DNA from: Actinernus sp. WN-2022 | Taxonomy: Eukaryota > Cnidaria > Anthozoa > Actiniaria > Actinernidae | Direction: 5' to 3' | NCBI GenBank assembly: GCA_030867875.1 | Contig: JAOWCC010001634.1 | Span: forward strand, 32,197,867 to 32,261,866 | Length of the DNA stretch: 64,000 nt | Shown here: in pieces, positions 23,524-34,300 of the stretch | Layout: every line of letters begins with the position of its first letter | How positions within the stretch are numbered: the stretch's first letter is position 1 | The notes under the pieces: model-generated | The model's input: the letters and a program-made list of their open reading frames with translations, nothing else | Database searches by the model: none | What the model was told of the DNA's origin: nothing | Program-made: the position numbers and the translations under genes

Positions 23524-24042
23524 ATTGCCTATAACCTTTTTGCAATTTTTATAGCTATGAATCTCCGAAATGTTTTGAGTAGTTCTGTGAAGTAAGTTTT
23601 CGTTTACAGTGAATACTTTATGTTCTACGCTTGTTTGAAATCGTGTAAATGTGACCTTTCCTGACCAATGGCCGCGTTTTACAAGTAAAAGCCTGCGTCG
23701 ATTCCTGTATGGATGTTATCTTGACGTCTATAATCGATTCGGCTTTGTAATCATTTCAAGAAATACTTAACATGTTGACTTTTTTCTTTACTAACAACTC
23801 ACAGACTGTGTATATTTTCTATGCATCGATGTTGTTGTGATAGAAAGGCGCCATGGAGAGTAATGCATTAATGAAATGACGTCTATACAGGTATCGACCC
23901 AGGCTTTTACTTACGCGGTCATGGGTCGGGAAATGTCACATTTATACGATTTCAAACAAGCGTAGAACATAACGTTTTCACTGTAAACCAAACTTTATTC
24001 ACAGAAGTTAATTGAAAAAAGGTTATATAAAATATAGGCACT
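23524..24042. mobile_element. TTAA-flanked foldback element (copy 1), 519 bp
   Basis: The left end ATTGCCTATAACC and right end GGTTAT...ATAGGCACT are inverted, each flanked by TTAA (23520-23523 and 24043-24046). The arms carry ATGTTCTACGCTTGTTTGAAA and AAGCCTG inverted at about 23630-23700 and 23905-23970. The end sequence matches the 62690-63145 element. Confidence 0.75.
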
Positions 24043-24046
24043 TTAA

Positions 24047-24998
24047 ATAAACGAAGTCAGATCTTTTTAGCCTCCACTAGAAGGTGTGTACAATTCGTCA
24101 GGGGAGAGATAAAAGTAGCACCGTCATTTCAATTTGCAATTCAAGTCAGACTCTCAATCAATAGTACAAATTAAAATTAACGCTGGATAGAAGAAATATT
24201 TGTGGCTAGCCTCACATACTTCTTGAACCTTTTTAAATACGGATATATAGGAGTGATAATTAACAGATTTAGAAAATAGTTTCCTTTCTTTTTCGTCCAC
24301 TGAAAACTGAAATGAAGTCGCTCAATTTTTGTATCTTAATAATTGTTTTCATCGTGTAGTAATATACAATTATTTGATATGATATGCTCTTTAATAAGCT
24401 ATTATTCAACTTCAATTCAATCCCTTATGAAACTGGCATTCATCCATTCATTCTACTACTATTATATTATTAAAATATTGCAACAATTGAGCAGCATGCC
24501 ATACTCGACCTTTACCGATTCCTATAAAACCTTATTTGAATAGTCTGACAAAGTCTCAGTATCACTCGATTTGCATCACCCTCAGATATGCAAATGACAA
24601 AGACTGGTCTCTTTTGTACACGTCCACCAACATGGACGTGAGAGGTCAGATGCAACCGACGAATACCGCTGACCTTGGTAGTTATTTTTTTGTCATGCCG
24701 AGATAGTTATTTTTGTTTACGCCGGGGGGAGGGGTGGGTTTTGAGTTGAATGAAGACAGTGCCCCTCTAAGTGTAGTACACAAATGACTTAATTTGTCAG
24801 AATTAAAGAGACATAACTCAATGTGTGGAGGAGGTACTTCAGTACTTAAGTCAGTATAAACACTACACTTCAAGTCTGAGATCAATTTGCCATGAATTAT
24901 TAACATCGATGGCATCTGTGAATTTCTAAAACTCTGAATTTCTAACGAAACTTGCATGAAACAACCAAGCGGGCTGATCAAAGTCAAGACCTGGCTAA
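24047..24998. other. Intergenic, no gene seen
   Basis: Only a short palindrome, ACGTCCACCAACATGGACGT at 24620-24639, stands out. Confidence 0.4.
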
Positions 24999-25192
24999 TC
25001 CTCAGATCGAATTGGAATTTAGCGTGTTGGTTTTTTTCGGAGGGAGGAAAACCGGAGAACTCGGAGAGAAACCATCGGAGCAAGGGCGAGATACCAACAA
25101 ACTCAACTCACATATGGCGCCGCGTCCGGGAATAGAACCTGGTTACAGAGGTGAGAGGTGAAGCGCTTAACCACTGCGCCACCCGGCTCCCC
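24999..25192 (-). mobile_element. tRNA-derived SINE (copy 1)
   Basis: On the minus strand it begins with a tRNA-like head (box A GGCGCAGTGGTTAAGCGC, degenerate box B GGTTCTATTCC). It continues through CATATGTGAGTTGAGTTTGT and a conserved middle that reads on the plus strand as GGAGGGAGGAAAACCGGAGA and GAGCAAGGGCGAGATACC. The same order is seen at 25672-25887 and in part at 28966-29138. Confidence 0.8.
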
Positions 25193-25214
25193 GTGTGTAG
25201 ATCCGGCAGTTGTA

Positions 25215-25262
25215 AAGTCTTTATTGCATACATACATACATACATACATACACGCATATACA
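25215..25262 (-). repeat. CATA microsatellite, possible LINE 3' tail
   Basis: Plus strand GTCTTTATTGCATACATACA; the complement is CAATAAAGAC preceded by a TATG run, resembling the TATG tail of the nested LINE at 19784-20891. Confidence 0.55.
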
Positions 25263-25671
25263 TAAACTTTCTTTATCCACAGTGTCTCCTCATGCTCTTC
25301 CCGAGAGCCGTCACATCTCGCTGGAAACTATTTCGGTACACGTAATTTAATGCCATAATTAAAACTTGTGAAACAACTTCAACTTAGAGAAGACATCTAA
25401 TGCGCATCTTAGCTCAGTATTGAGTTAAATTGTAAATACAATTGTGAATACATTTGCACCTGCTCCAAACTCATATAGCGATTATTTAAAAGCTGAAGCT
25501 AATCTTCAGCTAATAGACATTCCGTTGCTGAACTGAGAATAAAAAACAGAGAAAAAGAGGAGAATCAAAGCTTTAAGGTATGGCTGTTTCATTTATTTAT
25601 AATTATATTTCTAATAGGTATTTCATATGCGTCAAGCATTGCTTCAGATCTGTTATATACGTATGTTTTAA

Positions 25672-25887
25672 CTTATGTTTAAGTATTCCGACGAACTCCA
25701 TGGTCGAACTGGAATTTAGGTTGGTTTTTGAGGAGGGAGGAAAACCGGAGAACCCGGCGAAAAACCCTCGGAGCAAGGGCGAGATACCAATAAACTCAAC
25801 TCACATATGGCGCCGCGTCCATGATTCGAACCTGGGCCACAGAAGTGAGAGGCGAAGCGCTTAACCACTGCACCACCGTAGCTCGCC
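25672..25887 (-). mobile_element. tRNA-derived SINE (copy 2)
   Basis: Best copy. On the minus strand it has box A TGGTGCAGTGGTTAAGCGC, box B GGTTCGAATC 40 bp on, then the conserved middle (complement of GGAGGGAGGAAAACCGGAGA) and the tail CATGGAGTTCGTCGGAATAC. RNA polymerase III promoter boxes are intact by eye. Confidence 0.85.
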
Positions 25888-26169
25888 AAAATAACAATAA
25901 CTAGCTCCCCAAAATAACCACCCTAACTCCCCAAAATAACAATTGCAAAGATTCTGTGTGTCAAGTAAAGCCACCTTTAAACCAGAGATGTGTAACATTT
26001 TCTAGGAATATCTTCTCGTTAGCTGCAATTTGCAATGTCCCTTGATGACTTAAAAGTTTTGTCCACATTTCAATGACAACATTTCTTTTCTTTCGACTAT
26101 CCGGGGCATATATTGACATATCTAAAGCCAACTAAGTTAAAGCGTCATTCTGCCAAGGGATAACTTTTA

Positions 26170-26400
26170 ACTGAGATTATCAACAAGTTCCTGGGTCCAA
26201 TTGCAATTTATGTTAGTTTTTAGGGAGCGAAGTAAACTCGAGAGCATACTGAACTCGCGAAAAAAGGGACAGATGCATGCCAAAGAACTGAACACCGCCT
26301 TATGATTCGTACGTTGCGCTCGGGGTCGAGCTCTGGCCAAAGGAATCAGAGGCGAAGCAGTCATTTGGCCCGAACTCGCTACTCGTGCTTACAGTTTTTG
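26170..26400 (-). mobile_element. Divergent SINE copy
   Basis: Same block order on the minus strand as the neighbouring SINEs (AGAGGCGAAGC head remnant, middle with TTAGGGAGCGAAG..., a CCTGGGTCCAATTGCAATTTA tail), but heavily diverged. An older member. Confidence 0.45.
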
Positions 26401-26689
26401 GTATTCCTGAAATAAAGGAACAAAATAATGCCTAAAGGAGAAGTTCCTATTGGCTGGAGGGAATCGGTATTTGATAAGATAGTTAGTATCTGGCACTAAC
26501 AGTCAGAGAGCCACATGTTCGAAACGTTCAATAACTGGTAGAATCGTAACAGAAAACAAAGAGAAAACGAAGAAATAAGATGGCAGATTCGGGGAACATC
26601 AGTGTAAACGGCGACTTTAAAAAACTTTAGAACAGAGAAAAAGATTAATAAAACTGATAAAGAAGAAGAACTAAATGGGAAGTTTTCCT

Positions 26690-26778
26690 GGCCCTGGATC
26701 CTGCGAACTCTGGGCTTAGTTAATTGACGGCTCCTGTGGACTCGACGGCGCGCGCTCTTACCGCTCGGCTGGTCACTA
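26690..26778 (-). mobile_element. tRNA-like SINE head or tRNA pseudogene
   Basis: The complement reads GACCAGCCGAGCGGTAAGAG followed by GAGTTCGCAGGATCC, an A-box/B-box-like pair. No fold or 3' end supports a functional tRNA. Confidence 0.35.
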
Positions 26779-27756
26779 GTGAAGGCTAGAACCTATAGTG
26801 TGCAGTACTTTTCGGACACGCTGGCAACGGCCATGAATTAGTGGATCTCTGTACTCTTCCTATATCCATGGTTCTCCGTTCGCGTGGGCCTATAATGATT
26901 TACGTTGTTGCATTTTGTTTTAAGGGCAACACCTTGAGTCAGCACTAGCTTGGCTAAGACGTTTGTATGTATCAATTACTAAATTACTGACATAATATGT
27001 ATTTTATAAAAGGGCTAAGAAACAACAATAGATACAGTCCCATTGAAGTTTCGGAATACGTGTCAAATAAGAATATGGTAAAAGCTTACCTAACATTTTC
27101 CGTCACCGATCAACAAATGCCACAATGTTATCAGTGTTTTCGACAAGGCTTCCGCCACACCTACGAATTTTGGGATGGTAATAAGTCGAGCGCCCTAACA
27201 AGTTCGAATCGATCTAAGTTCCTCTAGATTCACCTAACAGATCAAAATCTACCAGCGCAGTTCAAAATGTATTTAATAAGCGTTATATAAGTGCTTTACA
27301 GAAGCAATCGAATGACATGTTTAAATACATTTTTGGGAAAACTGTCGTTGGGTGCCCCTGCTGTATACTGTCCTATAATGATATCTCCTTCATCGAAGCC
27401 AAAAAGACACGTAGCACTCGAAATGTCAGCTGCGCGGATAAGTACCTTTATATATGGACCACCTCGTTGATCGTGGTGATCAATATACAATTCATATGAC
27501 TTAGAATTCTTATGGATCATGAATAACATTATCTCAATGAAATGTCACACAGCTCTGAGTAGTGTTCTGTATGTAGAAGAAACCCTTTTCAAGACTCGTA
27601 GCAAATGAGCGGGTCGATATTTATGTATTCTGTTGGGGTATAAAATATTCTCTGTGAACACATTTTTAACTCCAAAATGGACTTCACCTCGCATTGGTCC
27701 TCTAAATCTATATATAAGTTATATATTTTAGGTAAGGATTAACTTTAGGTAATGTA
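26779..27756. other. Intergenic, no gene seen
   Basis: Small ORFs at 26997-27227 and 27296-27529 show no family resemblance. A partial end TCGTTGGGTGCCC at about 27344 matches the 14805-15344 transposon end. Confidence 0.45.
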
Positions 27757-27761
27757 TACCT

Positions 27762-27811
<50 letters not shown>
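27757..27811. repeat. Compound TA / GA microsatellite
   Basis: A run of TA dinucleotides passes directly into about sixteen GA dinucleotides. Confidence 0.95.
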
Positions 27812-27812
<1 letters not shown>

Positions 27813-28965
27813 AGGCAGCAGTTAAGCGCTCAACTTAATAGCCACTTTAAAAGACATACGGACAAAGGACATATATATTGTTGAGTAGATTCGTATTCTG
27901 CAACCAATATTTTTGGTACCCGTGCCAATTTTACCCGTGCTCGGACTACCTATTTAGAAGGGCCAGGCACGGGTAATTGTTTTTGGTTCGGTACGGGTAA
28001 AATGAGGCGCGGAAAACCATTTACACTGCAAAATGTTATCCGAGCCGTACCAACAATTCAGTGTAGTATACTGGGCCTTCACTCATGTAGTAGCCACAAG
28101 AGATACTTTAAACTGTTTTAATTTCTTGTTCACAACTGAAAAGTGTTCAAAAGGGAAACTGGTATACGATCAAAAACACCAAATAAAACTGGAAGTATGA
28201 CTAAAGAAAACGAGGAAACACTTTCGACAAGCAACAAAACTAAGTAAATTCGGGTGCCCAAGAATCCTTAATAAACACACATCAGTTGGTACTCGCCGAA
28301 TTCTGGCTTCAAGATGGCTAGCTGAAGAAAACTGTCATTATCAAATACGAGCGCTCACTCCAGAATATGACTGGCCAATGCACCGAAATATTCAATTCAG
28401 TCGCTCAATGACGACAATAAAACGGGCGAAGAATTAAGAAGTCCAAATTCAACTTTCCATGGAGATTTTCCGATTTCCAAGAGATACAACTGCCGGGCCT
28501 TGCAACTCGTTAAATTCAAACCTTGGGCTATCTATTCCAGCCGTAATGAGTAGACAAAGCCAACTAAATGCTTCACAATGCGAGTTTCCTTCAATTTTGG
28601 TCAGAGGAAATGGCCATGTTTTGATGTTCCACCTCAAATCAAACATTGACCAAGTTCGTTGTACTTGCAGTTCTTCCAAACTGTAATACATTTGGCACAA
28701 TGTTGACTAGATTGTCTCAAAATTTGCACGCTGCTAATGAAACCTCTTCCTTTGGTGAGACGATTTCCCCCCGGGCGTAGCTAGAGGGAGGTTGAGTTTG
28801 CGGGGTCATATAAATGAGTCAGCGGTATGTAATATTTCCGTTCATCATACATGATATTGAATTGGTTACTTCCGGTGCACGGCCCGCTTTAAAGGCCCAC
28901 ATTCATCCTAGACGCATTGCGGCCGTTTGTTTTCTTTTGAAAATTGCGCTATTGTTTGATATATG
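27812..28965. other. Intergenic; unassigned overlapping ORFs
   Basis: 27910-28020 has several ACCCGTGCC / GGCACGGGT inverted blocks. At 28449-28700 overlapping open frames lie on both strands (83 aa minus, 75 aa plus). I recognise neither, and no splice or start context favours one. Confidence 0.4.
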
Positions 28966-29138
28966 CTTCGCCTCTCACCTCTGTGCCCGGTCGCGGAGCC
29001 ATACATGAGTTGAGTTTGCTGGTATCTCGCCCTTGCCCCGAGGGTTTTTCTCATGGTTCTCCGGTTTTCCTCCCTCCTCAAAAACCAACCCAAATTCCAA
29101 TTCGACCATGGAGTTCGTCGGAATACTTAAACATACGC
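28966..29138 (+). mobile_element. SINE fragment (copy 3), 5'-truncated
   Basis: Plus-strand copy keeping the end of the tRNA-like head (GCTTCGCCTCTCACCTCTGT), the GAGTTGAGTTTGCTGGTATC segment, the TTCTCCGGTTTTCCTCCCTC middle and the GGAGTTCGTCGGAATACTTA tail shared with 25672-25887. Box A is lost. Confidence 0.8.
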
Positions 29139-29634
29139 CCCTGGCTTGGGAGAACTGGTAACGGCTTCCTGTATCTTCGATGTAAAATAAACCATTTACT
29201 ATTTATTATTATTATCAAGTCTTGCTCTACGTGTACCATTTTTCGACTGCAACAAAATGGCGACTGAACGGGTGTGCGTCTGGGTGACTGTGGGGCCTTA
29301 AATCACGCTTTCTATTTTCAAAAGAAACGACAATAGCTAATGGTGAAACAAAAATACATTTAATCATATTCATGAGCCGGTATTTCCACCATTTTCTGGA
29401 TCTGTCTTAGGTTTTTAAAAATTATAGTGGAAATATGTCTGGGATTCCTTCAGTATGGACTGATATATACGGAGTGAACTGATTCAAACGAATTAAACAG
29501 CCATTGTTTTAATTACATGCACGACTAGATAGCGTAGACAAATTAGGCCTTCCTGTGCTGTTACTGAATGAATGGATTTCTTCGAATTTTATTTTATATT
29601 AGAATGAAAAAATACGTCTGGTGTAGCAGCCCAC
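29139..29634. other. Intergenic, no gene seen
   Basis: AT-rich, no recognisable content. Confidence 0.4.
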
Positions 29635-29657
29635 GGGGGGGGGGGGGGGGGGGGGGG
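29635..29657. repeat. Poly-G run of 23
   Basis: Uninterrupted G homopolymer. Confidence 0.95.
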
Positions 29658-29702
29658 TTTACATCCCAGGTCTGCATGAGATGGGGTCCCAGTCAGTCGC
29701 CC

Positions 29703-29872
29703 TCTAAGAGCGCTTTCCATTTACGCGAACTGACTGGTCTAATCGGTCAGTTCTTAAATAGAACACGTCAGTTCTAGGAACTGACTGGACCAGTTGTCAG
29801 ACCTGTTACGTTCCATTTAAGAACTGGACGATCAGACCAGTCAGTTAAATCGAAAGCGCCCTAAGTCTGAAA
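29703..29872. mobile_element. Foldback MITE, about 170 bp
   Basis: TAAGAGCGCTTTCCATTTA at the left and the complement of GAAAGCGCCCTAA at the right bracket inner inverted blocks (GAACTGACTGGTCT, AGTTCTTAAATAGAAC). The near-complete palindrome is built from repeated GAACTGACTGG/CCAGTCAGTT units. The ends resemble hAT-type MITEs but no clear duplication is seen. Confidence 0.6.
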
Positions 29873-30039
29873 TGCGGTACACGTGCATGTTTTCTGTTCA
29901 ATTTTCAAACGCAATATTTTTCTCTTTATTTTTGCCAAGTACTTTTTGGGAACTTTGAAGTTTTACGGGTGCTTGATTACACAACGGCTGACAGATAACG
30001 CTCTTAGCTTAACAGCGCTGACCTAAAAAGGCGATTTTC

Positions 30040-30712
30040 AATACCCTATCCCAGACCTAAACTCAAAAATCAATACCTTATCCCAGAAACGCCAGGAGTT
30101 CAGATTTGCTATTAAACTGCAAGTAAGTATGCCTTTTAAAGATCCGGTAAAGATAAAAGAACCTTGTAATGTTTAAACAATCTAACACATTGACATGATA
30201 TTTTTACAAATCGTTTTCAAAGTGAATTAAAATAGTCCTTGTAATGTTTACTCAATCTGACACATTGACAATTAAATAGAACAGATATGGAGTACGTCCG
30301 TGTCGTTGCAGTTATTTTACTGGATTTGTAAAAGTCGTAGGCTGTTGTGGATCGCGCGCGAGCGTGATCGGCGAAAACCGTTCCCTATCCCAGACCGAAA
30401 TGCGTTTCTATCCCAGACCGAAATAGGTACACTATCCCAGACCAAAAGGACAAATTAGCTACCCTATCCCAAACCTAAATAGGTGACTATCTCAGACCAA
30501 GAGAACAAATTAGATAACCTATCCCAGACCAAAAGGACAAATTAGCTACCCTATCCCAAACCTAAATAGGTGACTATCTCAGACCAAGAGAACAAATTAG
30601 ATACCCTATCCCAGACCAAAAGGACTAATTAGATACCCTATCCCAGATCGCGGAGCTCGAAAACCATACCCTACAGCGCGACACATACCCGTATACTTTA
30701 TATAGGGGAGTA
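30040..30712 (-). repeat. Degenerate tandem array, GGTCTGGGATAGGGT unit (left copy)
   Basis: Plus strand shows CCCTATCCCAGACC repeated many times with spacers such as AAAAGGACAAATTAG. It ends with CGACACATACCCGTATACTTTATATAGGGG. A related array in the opposite orientation lies at 33060-33560, so the pair flanks the first coding exon of gene B. Confidence 0.75.
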
Positions 30713-30713
30713 G

Positions 30714-30727
30714 CCCCCCCCCCCCCC
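30714..30727. repeat. Poly-C run of 14
   Basis: C homopolymer, then TCCCCCC and GGGGGG. Confidence 0.9.
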
Positions 30728-31148
30728 TCCCCCCGGGGGGTTTAAGGTGAACGTCTGCTAGTCGACCTTTTCCTTTTTGTGAGGGACTTTTTTTCTTTGG
30801 CGCTTTTTTCTAATGAAATCTTATACATAAAAGTTCTCCAAGATACTTTAGCTGGTTGTAGTTTCGAATCTGGAAGTTTTGAATGTTTTTATTTGACATG
30901 TTTGACATTTTACATGCATGACTGCGTGCATATTAATTAGGGGCGAATTTCAAAATAACAGGGTTTTGCGGCAGGCCCTTTATTTTTTTCCTCTCTCCCC
31001 TCTCGTACGGAAGGGCCAGCTAGCAGGGTAGGGTTCCCTTTAAGATTTGATTTAAATTCTGGTCTTCAACTGGCATGTGTGCGTGTTAATAATTATATTA
31101 CTTTTTACCATACTTATTCGTGTTCCTGCTTTCTTCTATACCTAGGTC

Positions 31149-31166
31149 ATGAACGAAGCATATTGA
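31149..31166 (+). promoter_or_regulatory. Possible upstream ORF of gene B
   Basis: ATG AAC GAA GCA TAT TGA lies 9 bases before the presumed start ATG of gene B and just after a good acceptor (CTATACCTAG at 31136-31145). If that acceptor is used, the 5' UTR contains this five-codon ORF. Confidence 0.35.
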
Positions 31167-31174
31167 CACGGAAG

Positions 31175-31322
31175 ATGATGTTAATAGCATGCATATGCCT
31201 GCTTGCAGTGGTTGCTTCCCTTTCGGTAAATCTGGACCTTGTTTCTGCAACCAGTTTAACAGCAGCCAATCACAGCTCACCTAAAATGTGGAATTGCTCA
31301 CATTTTGTCGATAACAATGGAG
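31175..31322 (+). CDS. Gene B exon 1: signal peptide
   Basis: MMLIACICLLAVVASLSVNL is a typical signal peptide (short n-region, 14-residue hydrophobic core). After it come two potential N-glycosylation sites (NHSS, NCSH). The start at 31175 is chosen because the hydrophobic core follows directly; no earlier in-frame ATG in the exon gives this. Donor GGAG|GTAATT leaves phase 1. An upstream acceptor at 31145 suggests a non-coding first exon elsewhere. Confidence 0.65.
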
Positions 31323-34300
31323 GTAATTAAGAATAGGAATGACAAACACCTAAATGACCATGCACTATGGTTTTAACAGATGCTGGGACCATCATGCGAA
31401 ATATAGGCAGTGATTTTTAAATGTAATGCGTGTCTGTTTCCTTGGTACTTGGAAAATACTTGGCTCGAGGTCATAGCATACAAAATGACCGAGAGCCAAA
31501 TAAGTTTCCATTCGGCACGACAAAGGAGGATATTCACAGCTTCCCATCGTTCTTAGAGCTTCCATGTCAAATGAAGCCCACCTTTCAATTTTTGCCCGGT
31601 TTTCTGTCGTTATACTTTGGTAGATTGTTCATCCTTTTCTTTGGACTTTTAGTTTTCATAAATTCCCAGATTCGAAAGAATAGTGTTGTATAAGATAATT
31701 TGAGGTGTTTTGACTTGATATATGCATTATTTACCAATGCATATGTAATTTATGCTCATAATTATGCTTATTTTGGTTGTCAGCTTTTGGGTGTCGCAAT
31801 GTAAAGAATTGTTCTCCTAAATATTTCAATGATAGCGTACAAAATATTCGAGACTTAAACATTTAAACCACACATTGAAAGTAATAATAACTTTATGAAA
31901 AGTCTCCTTAAGTCTACAGGATTAAATTAGCTGTGGGCACTCTGATATGAGGATAAAAACGTTCAAAATTGTATTAAATTTACACTTGTTCCTTCGAAAA
32001 TGTTAATCATTGCATTTGTACGGGATTAAAATTTTAAAAAGTAAAATGATTTTAGGAAAAATCGTGAAAGTTTTCTAATCTAAAAAAAATTGATATAATA
32101 TTTATTTAGCGCTAGCAGTCTTAAGGCACAGACTTACCCAATCTCGTACCCAGACCCCGTGTGTTTCTTACTGCGCATGCTTGATGGAAAAATGTGTATG
32201 GGAATGCAACGAATTCGAATTCAAGCCTTCAAGGAGCTAAAATACGAGAGACTCGTAAGTAAAAATGCCTTCACTTGCTCCTAATACACGGTGTATGTAT
32301 TCACATTGGGCGTAGGAAGGTTCTAAAAACTGGGGAGGGTGGAGGGGGGGGGGGGGGGGGGGGGGGGGGATGATGAATTCTGGGACATTTTCATTGATTA
32401 CCTCTATCGATGGGACTGGGCAGAGGAGGGAAACTGCGCAACCTCGCCCCCGGGACACCGGGAGTCCGTAATTCGCTTCCTTTCACAATCAAACACTTTC
32501 TCTGCAGCATTAAAACTTAGCAATCCTCACTTAAAAAAATATCTTCCAAGATGCTCTGTCAATTTAACAATCTTCTCATCATTCCTCTCATCTATACAGA
32601 AAGCCTCCATTGCAGTTTCGCGAAATATTCAAGGTAAAAGTCTAACAACGGCATGCATTCAAACCAGTGCTTGCATCGTTCACAAAGTCTCTTACAAATT
32701 TATTCTTCATTTGGCATGAAAAGCCGTTTCTTATCAAATGTATTTCTAATGAATTCAAACATGTGCTACTAATATTACTCTTCCACTTTTCTTTCATTTT
32801 TATCCGATTCTTTGGTAGCATGTGAACCGTTTACTCTACTAAATTCAAAGTAATTTGCTTTTGCGCGTTTTTCTCGAAATGACGTCATTTGTCGTAAGGT
32901 ACCTTTCCGCTTGACGCAGCCAATCTTTTAATTCGTAGCCACAGAGAAACCAAAACAAATGTTGAGGTACAAACCTGGAGAATGGTAAGCCTGTGTACTA
33001 GTCCTTTCCTGTCTTTTCTGATTTCATAGATAAACAAGAAACGGCTGGTACATAATCCGTGGGGTGCTCCCATATATAGGCTATACGGGTACGTACCGCT
33101 CGACAGGGTATATTATGGTTTTTGACAAGTAATTCTTAGTCTGGAACAGGGTATATAAATCACTGTTTTGGTCTGGAACAAGGTCGTAATGTTTTGGAAG
33201 GGACTCAGGACGGTTTTAGTTATTCACGGTTCCTTGCCGCTGCAAACGCAAAGTCCGTTTATCTATTTAGGATTCGAGTGGCGAGTGGAGCGTAACGTCT
33301 CGCGCGTATCATATCACTAAAACGCTAGCCTGGTCTGGAACAGGATATCTTTTTGCCATTTTGCCTGGAACAGTGTATATTTTGGTCGTTTCTAGTCTGG
33401 AACAGGGTACCTTTTTTGCCATATTGTCTGGAACGGGGTACGCAAAAATGTAAATTTTTGGTCTAGAACAGGATATCTTTTTGCCAATTTGCCTGGAACA
33501 GGGTTGGCAAAAATACAATTTCTTGGTCTGGAACAGGGTAAGGGTTTCAACGGCTAGCGGCACACCCCCATCCTGAACCTTGATTTCCTACCCAAACTGC
33601 AGTTGTAAAGCGGAGCCTATTATATGATAGAAACATAGCAAAACTGGATCTTTCCAATGCGATAGAAGGTAGCAGCGCTCATACAGCAGCTGAATCATAA
33701 TTGAATTGAGTCAATTAGTGTGTTGAGGCATTTCTTCTAACTATATGACGGCGTCCTTGAAATTCACTATTGCTTAAAATAACATCCTGGTTATAAGCAC
33801 CTCCCAGTTATAAGACTTATTAGGCTAGACCTAGTGATATTAAATCTCTTTTGGTTATATTTAGCCTCCTCCTCCCCAACCTGTCTCAGTCTATAGAATT
33901 GGTGGAAAACATGGTTTATTACCATGTTTTATGCATGATACTAGTAAAGCATAAACTTTCACAAACACTATAGCTATTAACTAAATAATGATTGTGTGGA
34001 TAGTGAAAAAAACTAGTGAGAGGATCCTGTTCAGTGCTAACTCAGCTTGTCATTAACATACTGCTGGACCATAAAGCCAAGGGCTCAAGCTTTCTGGTGA
34101 GTGATTTTCAGGTGGATTCAGTCTACATCAGTCTACATGAAAGCAACAGCTTGTAGCAGTTTCTCTTTTAGGGTTTTGAATGAAAACTGCTCTAAGTTAA
34201 GTCAAATCAGCCACTGAATCAGTGACGCAGGAGATAATAATAATACTAATTACATTTAGCGAAGATACTTGCATCCACTAAGTGCCCATGACGCTTTACA

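Noticed and set aside
28449..28700. Unassigned 83-codon minus-strand ORF as a gene
   Set aside because: Open on both strands, no start or splice support, and no recognisable domain.
31430..31693. 87-codon ORF with a hydrophobic C-terminus
   Set aside because: It lies in intron 1, has no splice support, and no recognisable motif.
32237..32719. Overlapping Pro-rich and Gly-rich ORFs
   Set aside because: Both are produced by the 26-base G homopolymer.
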